This document shows positions 35,801-43,566 of a DNA stretch of 64,000 nt, piece by piece. The stretch's first letter is position 1, and each line of letters opens with the position of its first letter. The position numbers and the translations under genes were made by a program. Origin of the DNA: Curtobacterium sp. L6-1 (lineage in GTDB: Bacteria > Actinomycetota > Actinomycetes > Actinomycetales > Microbacteriaceae); the NCBI RefSeq assembly GCF_018885305.1, contig NZ_CP076544.1:3038001-3102000 (forward strand), read 5' to 3'. The notes below the pieces were generated by a model, which had not been told where the DNA came from, ran no database searches, and worked only from the letters and a program-made list of their open reading frames with translations.

Positions 35801-37580
35801 ACTCGTAGACCATCTCCTCGTCGAGCTCACCGACGCGCGAGGCCCGTTCGCCGACCATGAAGACGCCGAACATGCCGCGGTCCGGGATGGTCCCGCCGCT
35901 CGTGACGGCCAGGCGCTGCGCACCGGGTCGCCCGGTCAGGGTGCCGTGCACGCGGTCCCAGACCAGGCGCGGCCGGAGCTCGGCGAACTCGTCGCTCGGG
36001 TAGCGCCCGGTGACGAGGTCGAGCGTCGCCTCGAACGCGGAGCGCGGCAACCCGCTGAACGGGGCACTGCGGCGGACCAGTTCGAACCAGTGCTCGACGT
36101 CCACGGTGTCGATGGCCCCGGCGGCGACGGTGTGCTGGGCGAGGACGTCGAGCGGGTTGGCGGGCACCGAGATCGACTCGATCTGGCCGGAGACCATGCG
36201 CTCGACCGTCACCGCGCTGTTGACCAGGTCCGCACGGTGCTTGGGGAACAGCACGCCGCGGGAGATCTCGCCGACCTGGTGTCCGGCGCGACCGACGCGC
36301 TGCAGGCCGCTCGCGACGGACGGCGGTGCCTCGACCTGGATGACAAGGTCGACCTCGCCCATGTCGATGCCGAGCTCGAGCGAGCTGGTGGCCACGACGC
36401 AGCGGAGCCGGCCGGACTTCAGGTCGTCCTCGATGATCGCGCGCTGGTCCTTCGATACCGAGCCGTGGTGTGCGCGGGCGAGCGCCGGGATGCTCCGCTC
36501 CGACCCGCCGCCCTCGGTCTGCCCCGAGGCGCCGACGAGCTGCGCCGGCGGACGGGTCGGCTGGGCCACCGGCGCGTGCGCGGAGGCGCGCCCCGGTGAC
36601 TGGGTGACCGCTGCCGCGCCGACGGCGACCGGCTCGGCGACCTCCGCCGTCGCGAGCATCCGCTCCTCGTGGATCTCGTTGAGGCGGGCGGTCAGGCGTT
36701 CGGCCAGCCGTCGGGAGTTCGCGAAGACGATCGTCGACCGGTGCTGCTCGACGAGGTCCACCACGGACTCCTCGACGTGCGGCCAGATCGACCCGTTCGT
36801 GGGTGCCGAGGTCGCGTCCGCGCCGACCGGCGGGGCTCCGAGCTCGGTCATGTCGTCGACCGGCACGACGACCCGCAGGTCGAACGTCTTCTGCGCGGGC
36901 GGGGCGATGATCTGGACCGGTGCCCGACCGCCGAGGAACCGCGCGACCTCCTCCGCCGGACGGACCGTCGCGGACAGACCGATGCGCTGCACGGGCCGCT
37001 CGAGCAGGTCGTCGAGGCGTTCCAGCGACACGGCCAGGTGGGCGCCGCGCTTGGACGACGCGACGGCGTGCACCTCGTCCACGATGACGGTGTCGACGTT
37101 GACCAGCGTCTCGCGGGCCTTCGACGTCAGCATGAGGTAGAGCGACTCGGGCGTCGTGATGAGGATGTCCGGCGGCAGCCGCAGGAGCCGCTGCCGGTCG
37201 GACGAGGGGGTGTCACCGCTCCGGACCCCCACGGTGACGTCCGGCGGCTCGAGTCCCAGGCGCTTGGCCGTCTGCGTGATGCCGACGAGCGGGCTGCGCA
37301 GGTTGCGCTCGACGTCGACACCCAGGGCCTTGAGCGGGGAGACGTAGAGGACCCGGGTGCGCTGCTTCGCCGGCGGGGTGTCCGTCGCCGAGATGAGGCG
37401 GTCGATCGACCAGAGGAACGACGCGAGGGTCTTGCCGGAACCGGTCGGGGCGATGACGAGTGCGTGCTGCCCGGTCGAGATCGCGTCCCACGCGCCGGCC
37501 TGTGCGGCGGTCGGTTCGCGGAAGGCACCCCGGAACCACTCGGCGGTGGCGGGGGAGAAGCGCTCGAAGACGTCCGTCAT
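32847..37580 (-). CDS. lhr: Large ATP-dependent helicase Lhr
   Basis: The 1577-residue superfamily 2 helicase, the usual size for bacterial full-length Lhr. Motif I is APTGSGKT (44-51), motif II is DEVH (168-171), followed by a winged helix and the Lhr-specific C-terminal extension. A Gly/Ala/Pro-rich insertion is present near residue 340. Lhr is a 3'-5' DNA helicase linked to DNA repair and is induced by damage in mycobacteria (established). Coupling to nei suggests a shared role in excising or unwinding damaged DNA. Start at ATG 37580; a second ATG four codons upstream is possible. Confidence 0.94.
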   Translation of the reverse strand: MTDVFERFSPATAEWFRGAFREPTAAQAGAWDAISTGQHALVIAPTGSGKTLASFLWSIDRLISATDTPPAKQRTRVLYVSPLKALGVDVERNLRSPLVGITQTAKRLGLEPPDVTVGVRSGDTPSSDRQRLLRLPPDILITTPESLYLMLTSKARETLVNVDTVIVDEVHAVASSKRGAHLAVSLERLDDLLERPVQRIGLSATVRPAEEVARFLGGRAPVQIIAPPAQKTFDLRVVVPVDDMTELGAPPVGADATSAPTNGSIWPHVEESVVDLVEQHRSTIVFANSRRLAERLTARLNEIHEERMLATAEVAEPVAVGAAAVTQSPGRASAHAPVAQPTRPPAQLVGASGQTEGGGSERSIPALARAHHGSVSKDQRAIIEDDLKSGRLRCVVATSSLELGIDMGEVDLVIQVEAPPSVASGLQRVGRAGHQVGEISRGVLFPKHRADLVNSAVTVERMVSGQIESISVPANPLDVLAQHTVAAGAIDTVDVEHWFELVRRSAPFSGLPRSAFEATLDLVTGRYPSDEFAELRPRLVWDRVHGTLTGRPGAQRLAVTSGGTIPDRGMFGVFMVGERASRVGELDEEMVYESRVGDVFALGATSWRIEEITHDRVLVSPAFGQPGRVPFWKGDGLGRPAELGRATGAFIREVESASDEDARARVAAGGLDERAVTNLVTFLRDQRAATGHVPNDTTLVVERFRDELGDWRLILHSPYGMTVHAPWALAVAARLRERHGIDGGAMAADDGIVVRIPETDAEPPGADLFVFERDDLEAIVTDEVGGSALFAARFRECAARALLLPRRDPGRRSPLWQQRQRASQLLEVAQKYPTFPILLETVREVLQDVYDVPALLGIADEIARRRIRLVESETEQPSPFARTLLFGYVAAFMYEGDSPLAERRAAALSLDSTLLGELLGRAELRELLDPAVIDGVERDLQRLSPDRRARDVEGTVDVLRLVGALDLDELLDRSWLAEATDRTEAGATMRTALEGLERDRRVLAFSHAGATRWAVIEDASRLRDALGVPLPIGVPTAFVEPVADPLGDLVGRYARSHGPFSTQEAAARLGLGVAVVQDTLRRLAADRRLVEGEFRPDRQGAEWCDSEVLRRIRTKSLAALRHEVEPVSPDTLARFMPAWQHVRVPGTRGGLRGIDGVLQVVDQLSGVALPASSWESLVLPARVSDYAPSMLDELTATGEVLWSGGGTLPGNDGWVRLHLADTAATTLAEAAGDETTELQRDVLGALAGGGAYFFRQLGQAVGSTDDKALTTALWDLVWAGQITNDTFAPLRAMLGGAARTTSAPRTRAYRGRRRPTLPTQSGPPNVGGRWSLLPLAEPDATVRAAATAELLLERYGVVTRGAVQVEGVRGGFAGVYRVLAKFEESGRARRGYFVEGLGAAQFATGPTVDRLRTYAKDLDDEERADPERVCEALTLAATDPANPYGAALPWPHDAGDAGDAEGADAPDAAAAPATSTTTTAKSGRGHRPGRKAGALVVLVDGQLAVYVERGGKSVLTFTEDPADLAAAATSIAATVRSGLGKLSVERVNGVFVLESALGAALRTAGFTATPQGLRLRA

Positions 37581-37634
37581 GGTCCCGCCCATCCTGCTCT
37601 CCACCACCGACAGCGTCCTGATCTCCGGCACTGC

Positions 37635-37668
37635 TTGACAACGAGACCAGTACCGATCTATCGTTACT
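37635..37668 (+). promoter_or_regulatory. padR promoter with overlapping 20-bp palindrome
   Basis: -35 TTGACA (37635-37640), 18-bp spacer, -10 TATCGT (37659-37664). AGTACCGATCTATCGTTACT (37649-37668) is an inverted repeat with 8 of 10 pairs matching, covering the -10. This is a strong candidate for autorepression by the PadR protein. Confidence 0.72.
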
Positions 37669-37723
37669 GCATCGCGAATGGCACACGAGCAGTCGCGAAC
37701 CGTCTTCCACGAAAGGAGTCGTC

Positions 37724-38419
37724 ATGTACTCCACGGACGACCAGCACGGTTCCACTCCTCGCCGCGACCCCTTCGGTCGCGGTCCCCGCGGGCCCCGCTT
37801 CGGCGGCGCCCGCCAGCACCACGGCGCCGGGTTCCCCGGTCGCCAGCACGGCGACCACGGGCGCGGCGGCCGCGGACGCGGGACCGGTGGTCCCGGCTTC
37901 GGCGGCGGCTTCGGCGGGCCCGGGTTCGGTCCAGACTTCGGCGGCGGCTTCGGCGGCGGGGGTTTCGGCACCGGTCGCGAGCGCCGCCGTCGCGGTGACG
38001 TCCGCCTCGCGGTCCTCGGCCTCCTCGCCGAGGGGCCGCAGAACGGGTACGCCGTCATCAAGACCATCGCCGAGCGCACCGGTGGCGCCTGGAAGCCGAG
38101 CCCAGGATCGGTCTACCCGACGCTCCAGCAGCTCGTCGACGAGGACCTCGTCGTCTCGACCGGTGACGGCCGCAAGACGCTCTTCGAGCTGACCGACGCG
38201 GGGCGCGCCGAGGTCGACGCCAAGGCGGACGAGATCGCCGCGGCGTGGGAGTCCACCCCCGGCGTGCCCGACTCGCAGCGCGAGTTCGTCGAGTCCCTCC
38301 GGAAGGCGATGGGCGTGCTGCACATGTACCGGACCACCGCCACGGAGGCGCAACTCACCGCCGCCACCGCGAAGGTCGACCAACTGCGCCGGGACCTCCT
38401 GCAGATCCTCGCGGACTGA
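37724..38419 (+). CDS. PadR-family regulator with glycine-rich N-terminal extension
   Basis: The 231-residue protein has a PadR winged helix from about residue 88: DVRLAVLGLLAEGPQNGYAVI, then WKPSPGSVYPTLQQLVDEDLV and the wing KTLFELTDAGR. A C-terminal helical dimerisation part follows. The first 85 residues are unusual for PadR: Gly/Arg/His/Phe-rich, with repeated GFGGG- and PGFG-like units, probably disordered and possibly nucleic-acid or metal binding. ATG 37724 has a good ribosome site AAAGGAG. No drug pump is adjacent; lhr is divergent. Confidence 0.88.
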   Translation: MYSTDDQHGSTPRRDPFGRGPRGPRFGGARQHHGAGFPGRQHGDHGRGGRGRGTGGPGFGGGFGGPGFGPDFGGGFGGGGFGTGRERRRRGDVRLAVLGLLAEGPQNGYAVIKTIAERTGGAWKPSPGSVYPTLQQLVDEDLVVSTGDGRKTLFELTDAGRAEVDAKADEIAAAWESTPGVPDSQREFVESLRKAMGVLHMYRTTATEAQLTAATAKVDQLRRDLLQILAD

Positions 38420-38434
38420 CCGTCCGTCCCCGGT

Positions 38435-39052
38435 TCAGTCGCCGATGAACGCCGCGACGTCCGCGAGCTCCGCCGCGGAGACCGCGTGCGGCAGGCCTGG
38501 GTAGCTCCGGTCGGTCACCCGGGTGTGCGCGGCCGCCCACGCGCTGGTCCTGGCGGTGGCCTCGGCGGGGATGACCGTGTCGGCGTCCCCGTGTCCGAGG
38601 AACACCCGCGGTCGGACGGAGGCCAGCCGGTCGTCTCGACCGTCGTCGACGCCGGGGACCACGAACCCGGAGAGCGAGACACCGAACGCGAAGGCCTCCG
38701 GTCGGGCGCGGAGGAGCTGCAGGGCCATCGACCCGCCCTGCGAGAACCCGAGCAGACCGATCCGCGGGTGGTCGGCTGCGACGGCGTCGATCCAGCCGAG
38801 CACGGCAGCCGCGGACGCGTCGACGGCGGCGGGGTCCGGCGACCCGGGCACCGCGAGCGGGTACCAGCTGAAGCCGGGACCCCACGGGTCCGGCGCCCGG
38901 AGCGCTGCGACGGTCCACGTCGCGGGCAGCGCCGGCGCCAGCCCGAGCAGGTCGTGCTCGTGCGACCCGACGCCGTGCAGGGCGACGAGGAGCGGGGTCC
39001 CGACGCGGTCCGCTGCCGACCGGGTCCACTGCACGACGTCCGTATCCACCAT
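38435..39052 (-). CDS. Phospholipase/carboxylesterase-like serine hydrolase
   Basis: The 205-residue protein belongs to the alpha/beta hydrolase carboxylesterase group (Abhydrolase_2): LLVALHGVGSHEHDLL is the oxyanion region, GLLGFSQGG the nucleophile elbow, GHGDADTVIP holds the aspartate and YPGLPHAVS the histidine. Cytosolic, no signal. ATG 39052 follows TACCGT (39060-39065 on this strand) by 7 bases: leaderless. The substrate is unknown; the family hydrolyses lysophospholipids or small esters. Confidence 0.87.
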   Translation of the reverse strand: MVDTDVVQWTRSAADRVGTPLLVALHGVGSHEHDLLGLAPALPATWTVAALRAPDPWGPGFSWYPLAVPGSPDPAAVDASAAAVLGWIDAVAADHPRIGLLGFSQGGSMALQLLRARPEAFAFGVSLSGFVVPGVDDGRDDRLASVRPRVFLGHGDADTVIPAEATARTSAWAAAHTRVTDRSYPGLPHAVSAAELADVAAFIGD

Positions 39053-39126
39053 GTGGACAACGGTATCCGTCCACCGCCGTGCTCCTCCGGCACCGGATTC
39101 GCCGCCGGGCCTGGTAGGAACGGTGC

Positions 39127-39681
39127 ATGGCTTCGCTCCGCACCCCCGACCCCGACCCCGACTCCGGCTCCGGCTGGCTGTCGGACGAGGAACTCGCGAC
39201 CGTCCGCCGTCGCATGCCCATCGCCTACGTCGAGGCGGTCCCGGTGCGCACCGACGGCCTCGGGGTCGTCACCGAGGTGGGGGTCCTGCTGCGGGTCTCA
39301 CCGAGCGGGTCGATCGCGCGCACGCTCGTCTCCGGCCGCGTGATGTACGGCGAGTCGATCCGCACCGCACTGTTCCGCCACCTCGAGAAGGACCTCGGGC
39401 CGATGGCGTTCCCGCAGCTCCCGCCGAGCCCGAACCCGTTCACGGTCGCGGAGTACTTCCCGCTGCCTGGCGCCTCGGTGTTCACCGACGAACGGCAGCA
39501 CGCGATCTCGCTCGCCTACGTCGTCCCCGTCACCGGCACGTGCGAGCCGCGGCAGGACGCCCTCGAGCTCACGTGGATGAGCCCGATGGAGGCCGCCTCG
39601 GACGCCGTCGCCGACGAGATGGAGGGCGGCCGCGGAGCCCTCCTCCGCGCTGGACTCGCATCGGTCGGCGCCTTGCACTGA
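39127..39681 (+). CDS. DUF4916 protein, NUDIX-like
   Basis: The 184-residue protein resembles the actinobacterial DUF4916 family, a NUDIX relative: MPIAYVEAVPVRT, VLLRVSPSGSIARTLVSGRV, then YGESIRTALFRHLEKDLGP in the position of the NUDIX helix. The canonical GX5EX7REUXEEXGU box is degenerate, so hydrolase activity is doubtful. The ATG at 39127 is 6 bases after TAGGAA, a weaker -10 match, and may be leaderless. Confidence 0.8.
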   Translation: MASLRTPDPDPDSGSGWLSDEELATVRRRMPIAYVEAVPVRTDGLGVVTEVGVLLRVSPSGSIARTLVSGRVMYGESIRTALFRHLEKDLGPMAFPQLPPSPNPFTVAEYFPLPGASVFTDERQHAISLAYVVPVTGTCEPRQDALELTWMSPMEAASDAVADEMEGGRGALLRAGLASVGALH

Positions 39682-39699
39682 GGCCACCACCGCCCACGA

Positions 39700-39735
39700 C
39701 GAAGCCCCCGGATCCGATCGGATCCGGGGGCTTCG
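39700..39735. terminator. Perfect 36-base palindrome, bidirectional terminator
   Basis: The 18 bases 39700-39717 are the exact reverse complement of 39718-39735, with GGATCCGATCGGATCC at the centre. It lies between the convergent DUF4916 and csbD genes. Confidence 0.85.
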
Positions 39736-39759
39736 CAGCGCGGTACGAGACCGGCTTGG

Positions 39760-39960
39760 TTACTTGTCGTTCTTGAAGGAGTCGGCGACGCCGTGTGCAG
39801 CGTCCTTCACGTCGGTGACGCCCTGCTTGGCCGAGGCCTTGCCCTGGTCGGTCTGACCTTCGGCCTTCAGGCGGTCGTTGTCGGTGGCGTTGCCGAAGCC
39901 TTCCTTGGCCTTGCCGGCCGCCTTCTCAGCGGCGTTCTTGATGTCTTCGATCCCAGCCAT
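39760..39960 (-). CDS. CsbD-family stress protein
   Basis: A 66-residue hydrophilic protein of the CsbD group: MAGIEDIKNAAEKAAGKAKE followed by the N-A-T-D-N-D-R-L-K-A-E-G segment typical of the family. These small helical proteins are usually induced by general stress; their function is unknown. The start at 39960 is supported by GGAAGGAG 5-6 bases upstream; a longer reading of the frame lacks family similarity. Confidence 0.9.
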   Translation of the reverse strand: MAGIEDIKNAAEKAAGKAKEGFGNATDNDRLKAEGQTDQGKASAKQGVTDVKDAAHGVADSFKNDK

Positions 39961-40071
39961 ACGTGCTCCTTCCGACGACGGACGATTCCCCGGTGGACGC
40001 TCGCGCATCCGCCGGTGACCAGTACCGTACGCCGCGGCACCGAGCCACTCGGAGGTGACGTTGAGGTTGGC

Positions 40072-40112
40072 GGACCGGGTCCGTCAGGACCGGGTCCGTC
40101 AGGACCGGGTCA
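40072..40112. repeat. 15-bp tandem repeat, 2.7 units
   Basis: GGACCGGGTCCGTCA repeats at 40072-40086 and 40087-40101, with a partial third unit to 40112 that includes the stop codon of the RNA helicase gene. Each unit holds a near-palindrome GGACCGGGTCC. It might be a transcription terminator or a slippage product. Confidence 0.7.
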
Positions 40113-41762
40113 GCGGCCGCTGCCGGCCGGACGGGAGGCACGGCGCGACCCACCACGACGGGCTGCGGGCGCAGCGTCGTCACGCGGGGCGCGACCAGCG
40201 GCGTAGCCGCCGTCCGACGACCACACCGACGCGGAACCGCCACGGGTGGTGTCGGAACCGGCACGGCGGGGCGCACCACGGCGCTGCCCGGAAGCGGCAC
40301 CACCGGCGGAGGCACCGCGGCGGTCGTCGCGACCGGCGGCGTCGGACCGGCCGCCACGGCGTGCGCCCGAACCAGCCGAGTCGGTGCCCGCGGTGGAGCG
40401 CCCGACGGAGGCCGAGCCTCCCGAGCGACCACCGGTGCCACCGGCGGGGGCGCCACGACCACGCGAGCGGCCGCGGCCCTGGCCGCCGGCGTCACCGGAC
40501 GACTGTCGGCGCGGCTGCTGCTGCTGGACCACCGGGGTGGTGTCCTCGCGGTAGGGGGCGATCTCGCCCACGAGCTCGGTGACGGCCGGCGAGGTCGCGG
40601 TGACCTGCTGCGGCGTGACCTTGATCGCGGCGGCGCGCATCATCTGCGCGACGTCGCGACGCTCGGCGGGCATCGTCACGGTGACGACGTCGCCCGACGA
40701 ACCGGCGCGCGCGGTGCGGCCCGAACGGTGCAGGTACGCCTTGTGCTCGGTCGGCGGGTCGACGTGCACGACGAGCTCGACCGCGTCGACGTGCACACCA
40801 CGGGCGGCGACGTCGGTGGCGACGAGCACCAGGGCGTCCCCGGAGGAGAAGCGGGCGAGGTTGCGCTCACGGGCGCCCTGCGACAGGTTGCCCTGCAGGT
40901 CGACGGCCGGGATGCCCTGGCTCGACAGCTGCTTGGCGAGACGCTTCGCGTGGTGCTTCGTGCGCATGAAGAGGATGCGGCGACCGGTGCCCGAGGCGAG
41001 GGTCTTGACCAGGTCCTTCTTCGCGTCGGCGTCGGCGACCTCGAACAGGTGGTGCGTCATCGCCTCGACCGGGCTGGTCTCGTCGTCGACCGAGTGCATC
41101 ACCGGGTCGTGCAGGAACTTCTTGACGAGCTTGTCCACGCCGTTGTCGAGCGTGGCCGAGAACAGCAGACGCTGGCCCTTGACCGGCGTCGCCTGCATGA
41201 TCTTCGTCACGCCGGGCAGGAAGCCCATGTCGGCCATGTGGTCGGCCTCGTCGAGGACGGTGACCTCGATGCCGTCGAGGTGCACGTGGCCCTGCTGCAT
41301 GAGGTCGGCGAGACGACCGGGGCACGCCACGACGACGTCGACGCCGCGGTTCAGCGCCTCGACCTGCCGGCCCTGGCCGACACCGCCGAAGATCGTCGTC
41401 GTGTTGAGGCCCATCGCCTTGGCGAGGGGAGCGAGCGTCGCGTCGATCTGCGTCGCGAGCTCACGGGTCGGGGCGAGCACGAGCGCACGAGGGCGCCCGG
41501 CGCGACGGGACCGGGGGGAGGCGGCCAGGCGGGCGGCGAGCGGGATCGCGAAGGCGATCGTCTTGCCGGAGCCGGTGCGACCGCGGCCGAGCACGTCCTT
41601 GCCCTGCAGGGAGTCGGGGAGCGTGTCGACCTGGATCGGGAACGCGTTCTCCTTGCCCTGGGCGACGAGGACGTCGACCATCGGGGCGGGGACGCCGAGG
41701 TCGGCGAACCGGACCTCGGTTGAGTTCGGGACCTGCGTGGTGCTGGGGATCTGGGTGGTCAT
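40110..41762 (-). CDS. DEAD-box ATP-dependent RNA helicase
   Basis: The 550-residue DEAD-box protein has a full motif set: Q-motif FPIQVDTLP, motif I GRTGSGKT, Ia PTRELATQ, II DEAD (in VTVLDEADHMADMG), III SAT, and VI HRSGRTARAG. The last 120 residues are Arg/Gly/Ser-rich (RGRSRGRGAP and RRGGSRRAS units), an RNA-binding tail as in cold-shock helicases RhlE/CsdA/DeaD. Likely remodels structured RNA. ATG 41762 is preceded by about 375 bp without a gene, so a long leader, common for cold-inducible helicases, is possible. Confidence 0.92.
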   Translation of the reverse strand: MTTQIPSTTQVPNSTEVRFADLGVPAPMVDVLVAQGKENAFPIQVDTLPDSLQGKDVLGRGRTGSGKTIAFAIPLAARLAASPRSRRAGRPRALVLAPTRELATQIDATLAPLAKAMGLNTTTIFGGVGQGRQVEALNRGVDVVVACPGRLADLMQQGHVHLDGIEVTVLDEADHMADMGFLPGVTKIMQATPVKGQRLLFSATLDNGVDKLVKKFLHDPVMHSVDDETSPVEAMTHHLFEVADADAKKDLVKTLASGTGRRILFMRTKHHAKRLAKQLSSQGIPAVDLQGNLSQGARERNLARFSSGDALVLVATDVAARGVHVDAVELVVHVDPPTEHKAYLHRSGRTARAGSSGDVVTVTMPAERRDVAQMMRAAAIKVTPQQVTATSPAVTELVGEIAPYREDTTPVVQQQQPRRQSSGDAGGQGRGRSRGRGAPAGGTGGRSGGSASVGRSTAGTDSAGSGARRGGRSDAAGRDDRRGASAGGAASGQRRGAPRRAGSDTTRGGSASVWSSDGGYAAGRAPRDDAAPAARRGGSRRASRPAGSGR

Positions 41763-42136
41763 GGTGATCTCTCGGGCCGTTGCCGGCCGGAAGGCGCGCG
41801 GTCGAGGCCGGCGCGGGCGGGAGCGCATCCGTGGGCGTCCGTGTCCCGGAGGAGACGGCGCTGGTGAACGGGTGCTGTCGCCGCAGCAGAGAGCCTGGCA
41901 CCGGGATCGCCTGCCCGGACGGGTTCCGGGAGGCGGGTGGTGCGCGATACACATCGATGTCGGTTCCGCGTGTGAGCCGATGGGCTCGGCGCGGGACACC
42001 GGGAGGTTTCGGGGGCGTCCGTACGACGCACGAGGCGATCGGCGCCTCGAGTGGTCCCAGCATAGCGGGCTCGGGGCCGGGAGCGGGAGGGGGTCCCCGG
42101 GATCCGACCCGACACCCTGGCATGCGAGGATGCCTC
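41763..42136. promoter_or_regulatory. Divergent intergenic region, possible long helicase leader
   Basis: About 374 bp without a supported gene between the divergent helicase and GH114 genes. On the minus strand TATGCT (42064-42059) could be a -10 and would give the helicase a leader of about 290 bases. Several short inverted repeats are visible but I cannot fold the region reliably. A GGGAGGCGGG copy of the dispersed repeat is near 41935. Confidence 0.3.
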
Positions 42137-43042
42137 GTGCGCTCCCGTCGGTCCTCCACAGTCGTCGTCCTGGCATCCGTCGCCCTCCTCGCCGTGTCCG
42201 GCTGTTCGACGGCCCCCGCGACGATCGGCTCCGCCACCGGCGGCACCTCGCGGAGCACGGCCGTCGGCGACGCCGGCACCGGAGGCGCGACCGCCGGCAC
42301 CCGGGTCGCCCACCGGGCGCTGCCGACCGGCGGCATCCCCGACTACCAGCTCGGCGGCGCGTACACCCCGCCCGCGGGCGTCACCGTCGTCGAGCGCGAC
42401 AGCACCGAGCGGCCCGCCGCCCGCACGTACGGCATCTGCTACGTCAACGGCTTCCAGACGCAGCCCGACGAGCGCGCCGCGTGGTTGTCCGACCACCCTC
42501 GGGCCGTCCTGCGCACCGCGTCCGGGAAGCCGGTCAGCGACCCGGGGTGGCCGGACGAGGTGCTCCTCGACACGAGGTCCGCCTCGGCACGGGCCACGAT
42601 CACCGGCGTGCTGTCCCGTTCGATCGCCCGGTGCGCCGACCGCGGGTTCGACGCCGTCGAGTTCGACAACCTCGACTCGTGGACGCGGTCCGGCGGACGC
42701 CTGACGCGGTCGGGCAACCTCGCGCTCGCGGCCTCGCTCGTGCGGGTCGCCCACCAGCACGGCCTCGCCGCCGCCCAGAAGAACACGCCGCAGCTCGGGG
42801 CGCAGGGCAAGCAGCGGACCGGGTTCGACTTCGCCGTCGCCGAGGAGTGCGTGCAGTACGACGAGTGCGCCGCCTACACGGACGTGTACGGCGCCCGCGT
42901 GCTGGACGTCGAGTACGCGGACACGCTCGAGCAGCGGTGGTCGGACGTGTGCGCGATGACCGACCGGCCGCGCATGACGATCCTCCGCGACCGGGACCTC
43001 GTGCCGGCCGGTGCGAAGGGGCACGTCTTCCGGCGCTGCTGA
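42137..43042 (+). CDS. GH114-like lipoprotein (endo-alpha-1,4-polygalactosaminidase family)
   Basis: The 301-residue protein has a lipoprotein signal, lipobox VSGC (about residue 19), a Thr/Gly/Ala linker and a TIM-barrel region with GH114/TM1410 features: YQLGGAYTPP, YGICYVNGFQTQPDE, and GFDAVEFDNLDSW with a possible catalytic acid, then QKNTPQLG and VAEECVQYDECAAY. Family members cut alpha-1,4-polygalactosamine or related amino-sugar polymers. GTG 42137 fits GAGGA at 42126-42130; ATG 42122 is the alternative. The protein would act outside the membrane. Confidence 0.82.
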   Translation: MRSRRSSTVVVLASVALLAVSGCSTAPATIGSATGGTSRSTAVGDAGTGGATAGTRVAHRALPTGGIPDYQLGGAYTPPAGVTVVERDSTERPAARTYGICYVNGFQTQPDERAAWLSDHPRAVLRTASGKPVSDPGWPDEVLLDTRSASARATITGVLSRSIARCADRGFDAVEFDNLDSWTRSGGRLTRSGNLALAASLVRVAHQHGLAAAQKNTPQLGAQGKQRTGFDFAVAEECVQYDECAAYTDVYGARVLDVEYADTLEQRWSDVCAMTDRPRMTILRDRDLVPAGAKGHVFRRC

Positions 43043-43090
43043 CGCGCGGCGCGACCGCGCCACGCGGCCGCGCGGCGCGGCGCGGCACGG

Positions 43091-43160
43091 CGAGACGCGC
43101 GATCAGCGACACGTCGCGGGCCTCCGGCCGCGAGCCGTGTCGCCCAGCGCGAGTCTCGCG
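43091..43160. terminator. Long imperfect hairpin, about 30 paired bases
   Basis: The left arm 43091-43127 (CGAGACGCGCG, then AGCGACACG, then GCGGG) pairs with the right arm up to 43160, with a few mismatches and one bulge, around a loop near 43131. It lies between convergent genes. The outer CGAGAC/GTCTCG bases resemble the GAGACGCC repeat family. A GGCGGCGC low-complexity run follows at 43161-43192. Confidence 0.65.
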
Positions 43161-43196
43161 CGCGGCGGCGCGGCGGCGCGGCGGCGCGGCAGCGCC

Positions 43197-43556
43197 CTAC
43201 GCGGGCCAGGCGTCCCGGAGTGCCGCAGCCGTCTGGTCGGCGGACAGGCCCGCCTCCCGTGCCGCGGCGACGAGCACCGACGCCGCCTGCGTCACCGACT
43301 CCGGCACCTCGGCCGGCCGGACCACCCGGGTGCCGGCGCCCCGCGCGGTGTGCACGAGCCCGGCCTCCTCGAGCAGCTGGTAGGCCTTCGCGACGGTCCC
43401 CGCGGCCAGGCCGAGCTCGGCGGCGAGTCCGCGGACGCTCGGCAGCCGCTCCCCGTCGACCAGGTACCCGGCGGCGATCTGCGCGGCGAGCTGCGAGCGG
43501 ACCTGTTCGAAGGGCGGCACGCGGCCACCGGCGTCGATGGCGACGAATCCCGACAT
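43197..43556 (-). CDS. GntR-family regulator, YtrA subfamily
   Basis: The 119-residue protein has an N-terminal GntR winged helix (PFEQVRSQLAAQIAAGYLVDG, LPSVRGLAAELGLAAGTVAKAYQLLEEAGLV split over helices) and a short C-terminal helical part, the small YtrA form, which usually controls transporters. No ABC transporter is adjacent. ATG 43556 follows TAGGCT (43564-43569 on this strand) by 7 bases: leaderless. Its ligand and targets are unknown. Confidence 0.88.
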   Translation of the reverse strand: MSGFVAIDAGGRVPPFEQVRSQLAAQIAAGYLVDGERLPSVRGLAAELGLAAGTVAKAYQLLEEAGLVHTARGAGTRVVRPAEVPESVTQAASVLVAAAREAGLSADQTAAALRDAWPA

Positions 43557-43566
43557 GCGGTCCAGC

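Noticed and set aside
32655..36599. 1314-codon plus-strand frame opposite lhr
   Set aside because: Antisense shadow; lhr on the minus strand has complete helicase motifs.
43161..43196. GGCGGCGC run considered as a microsatellite or origin element
   Set aside because: Only a few imperfect units in a GC-rich gap; simple low complexity is enough.
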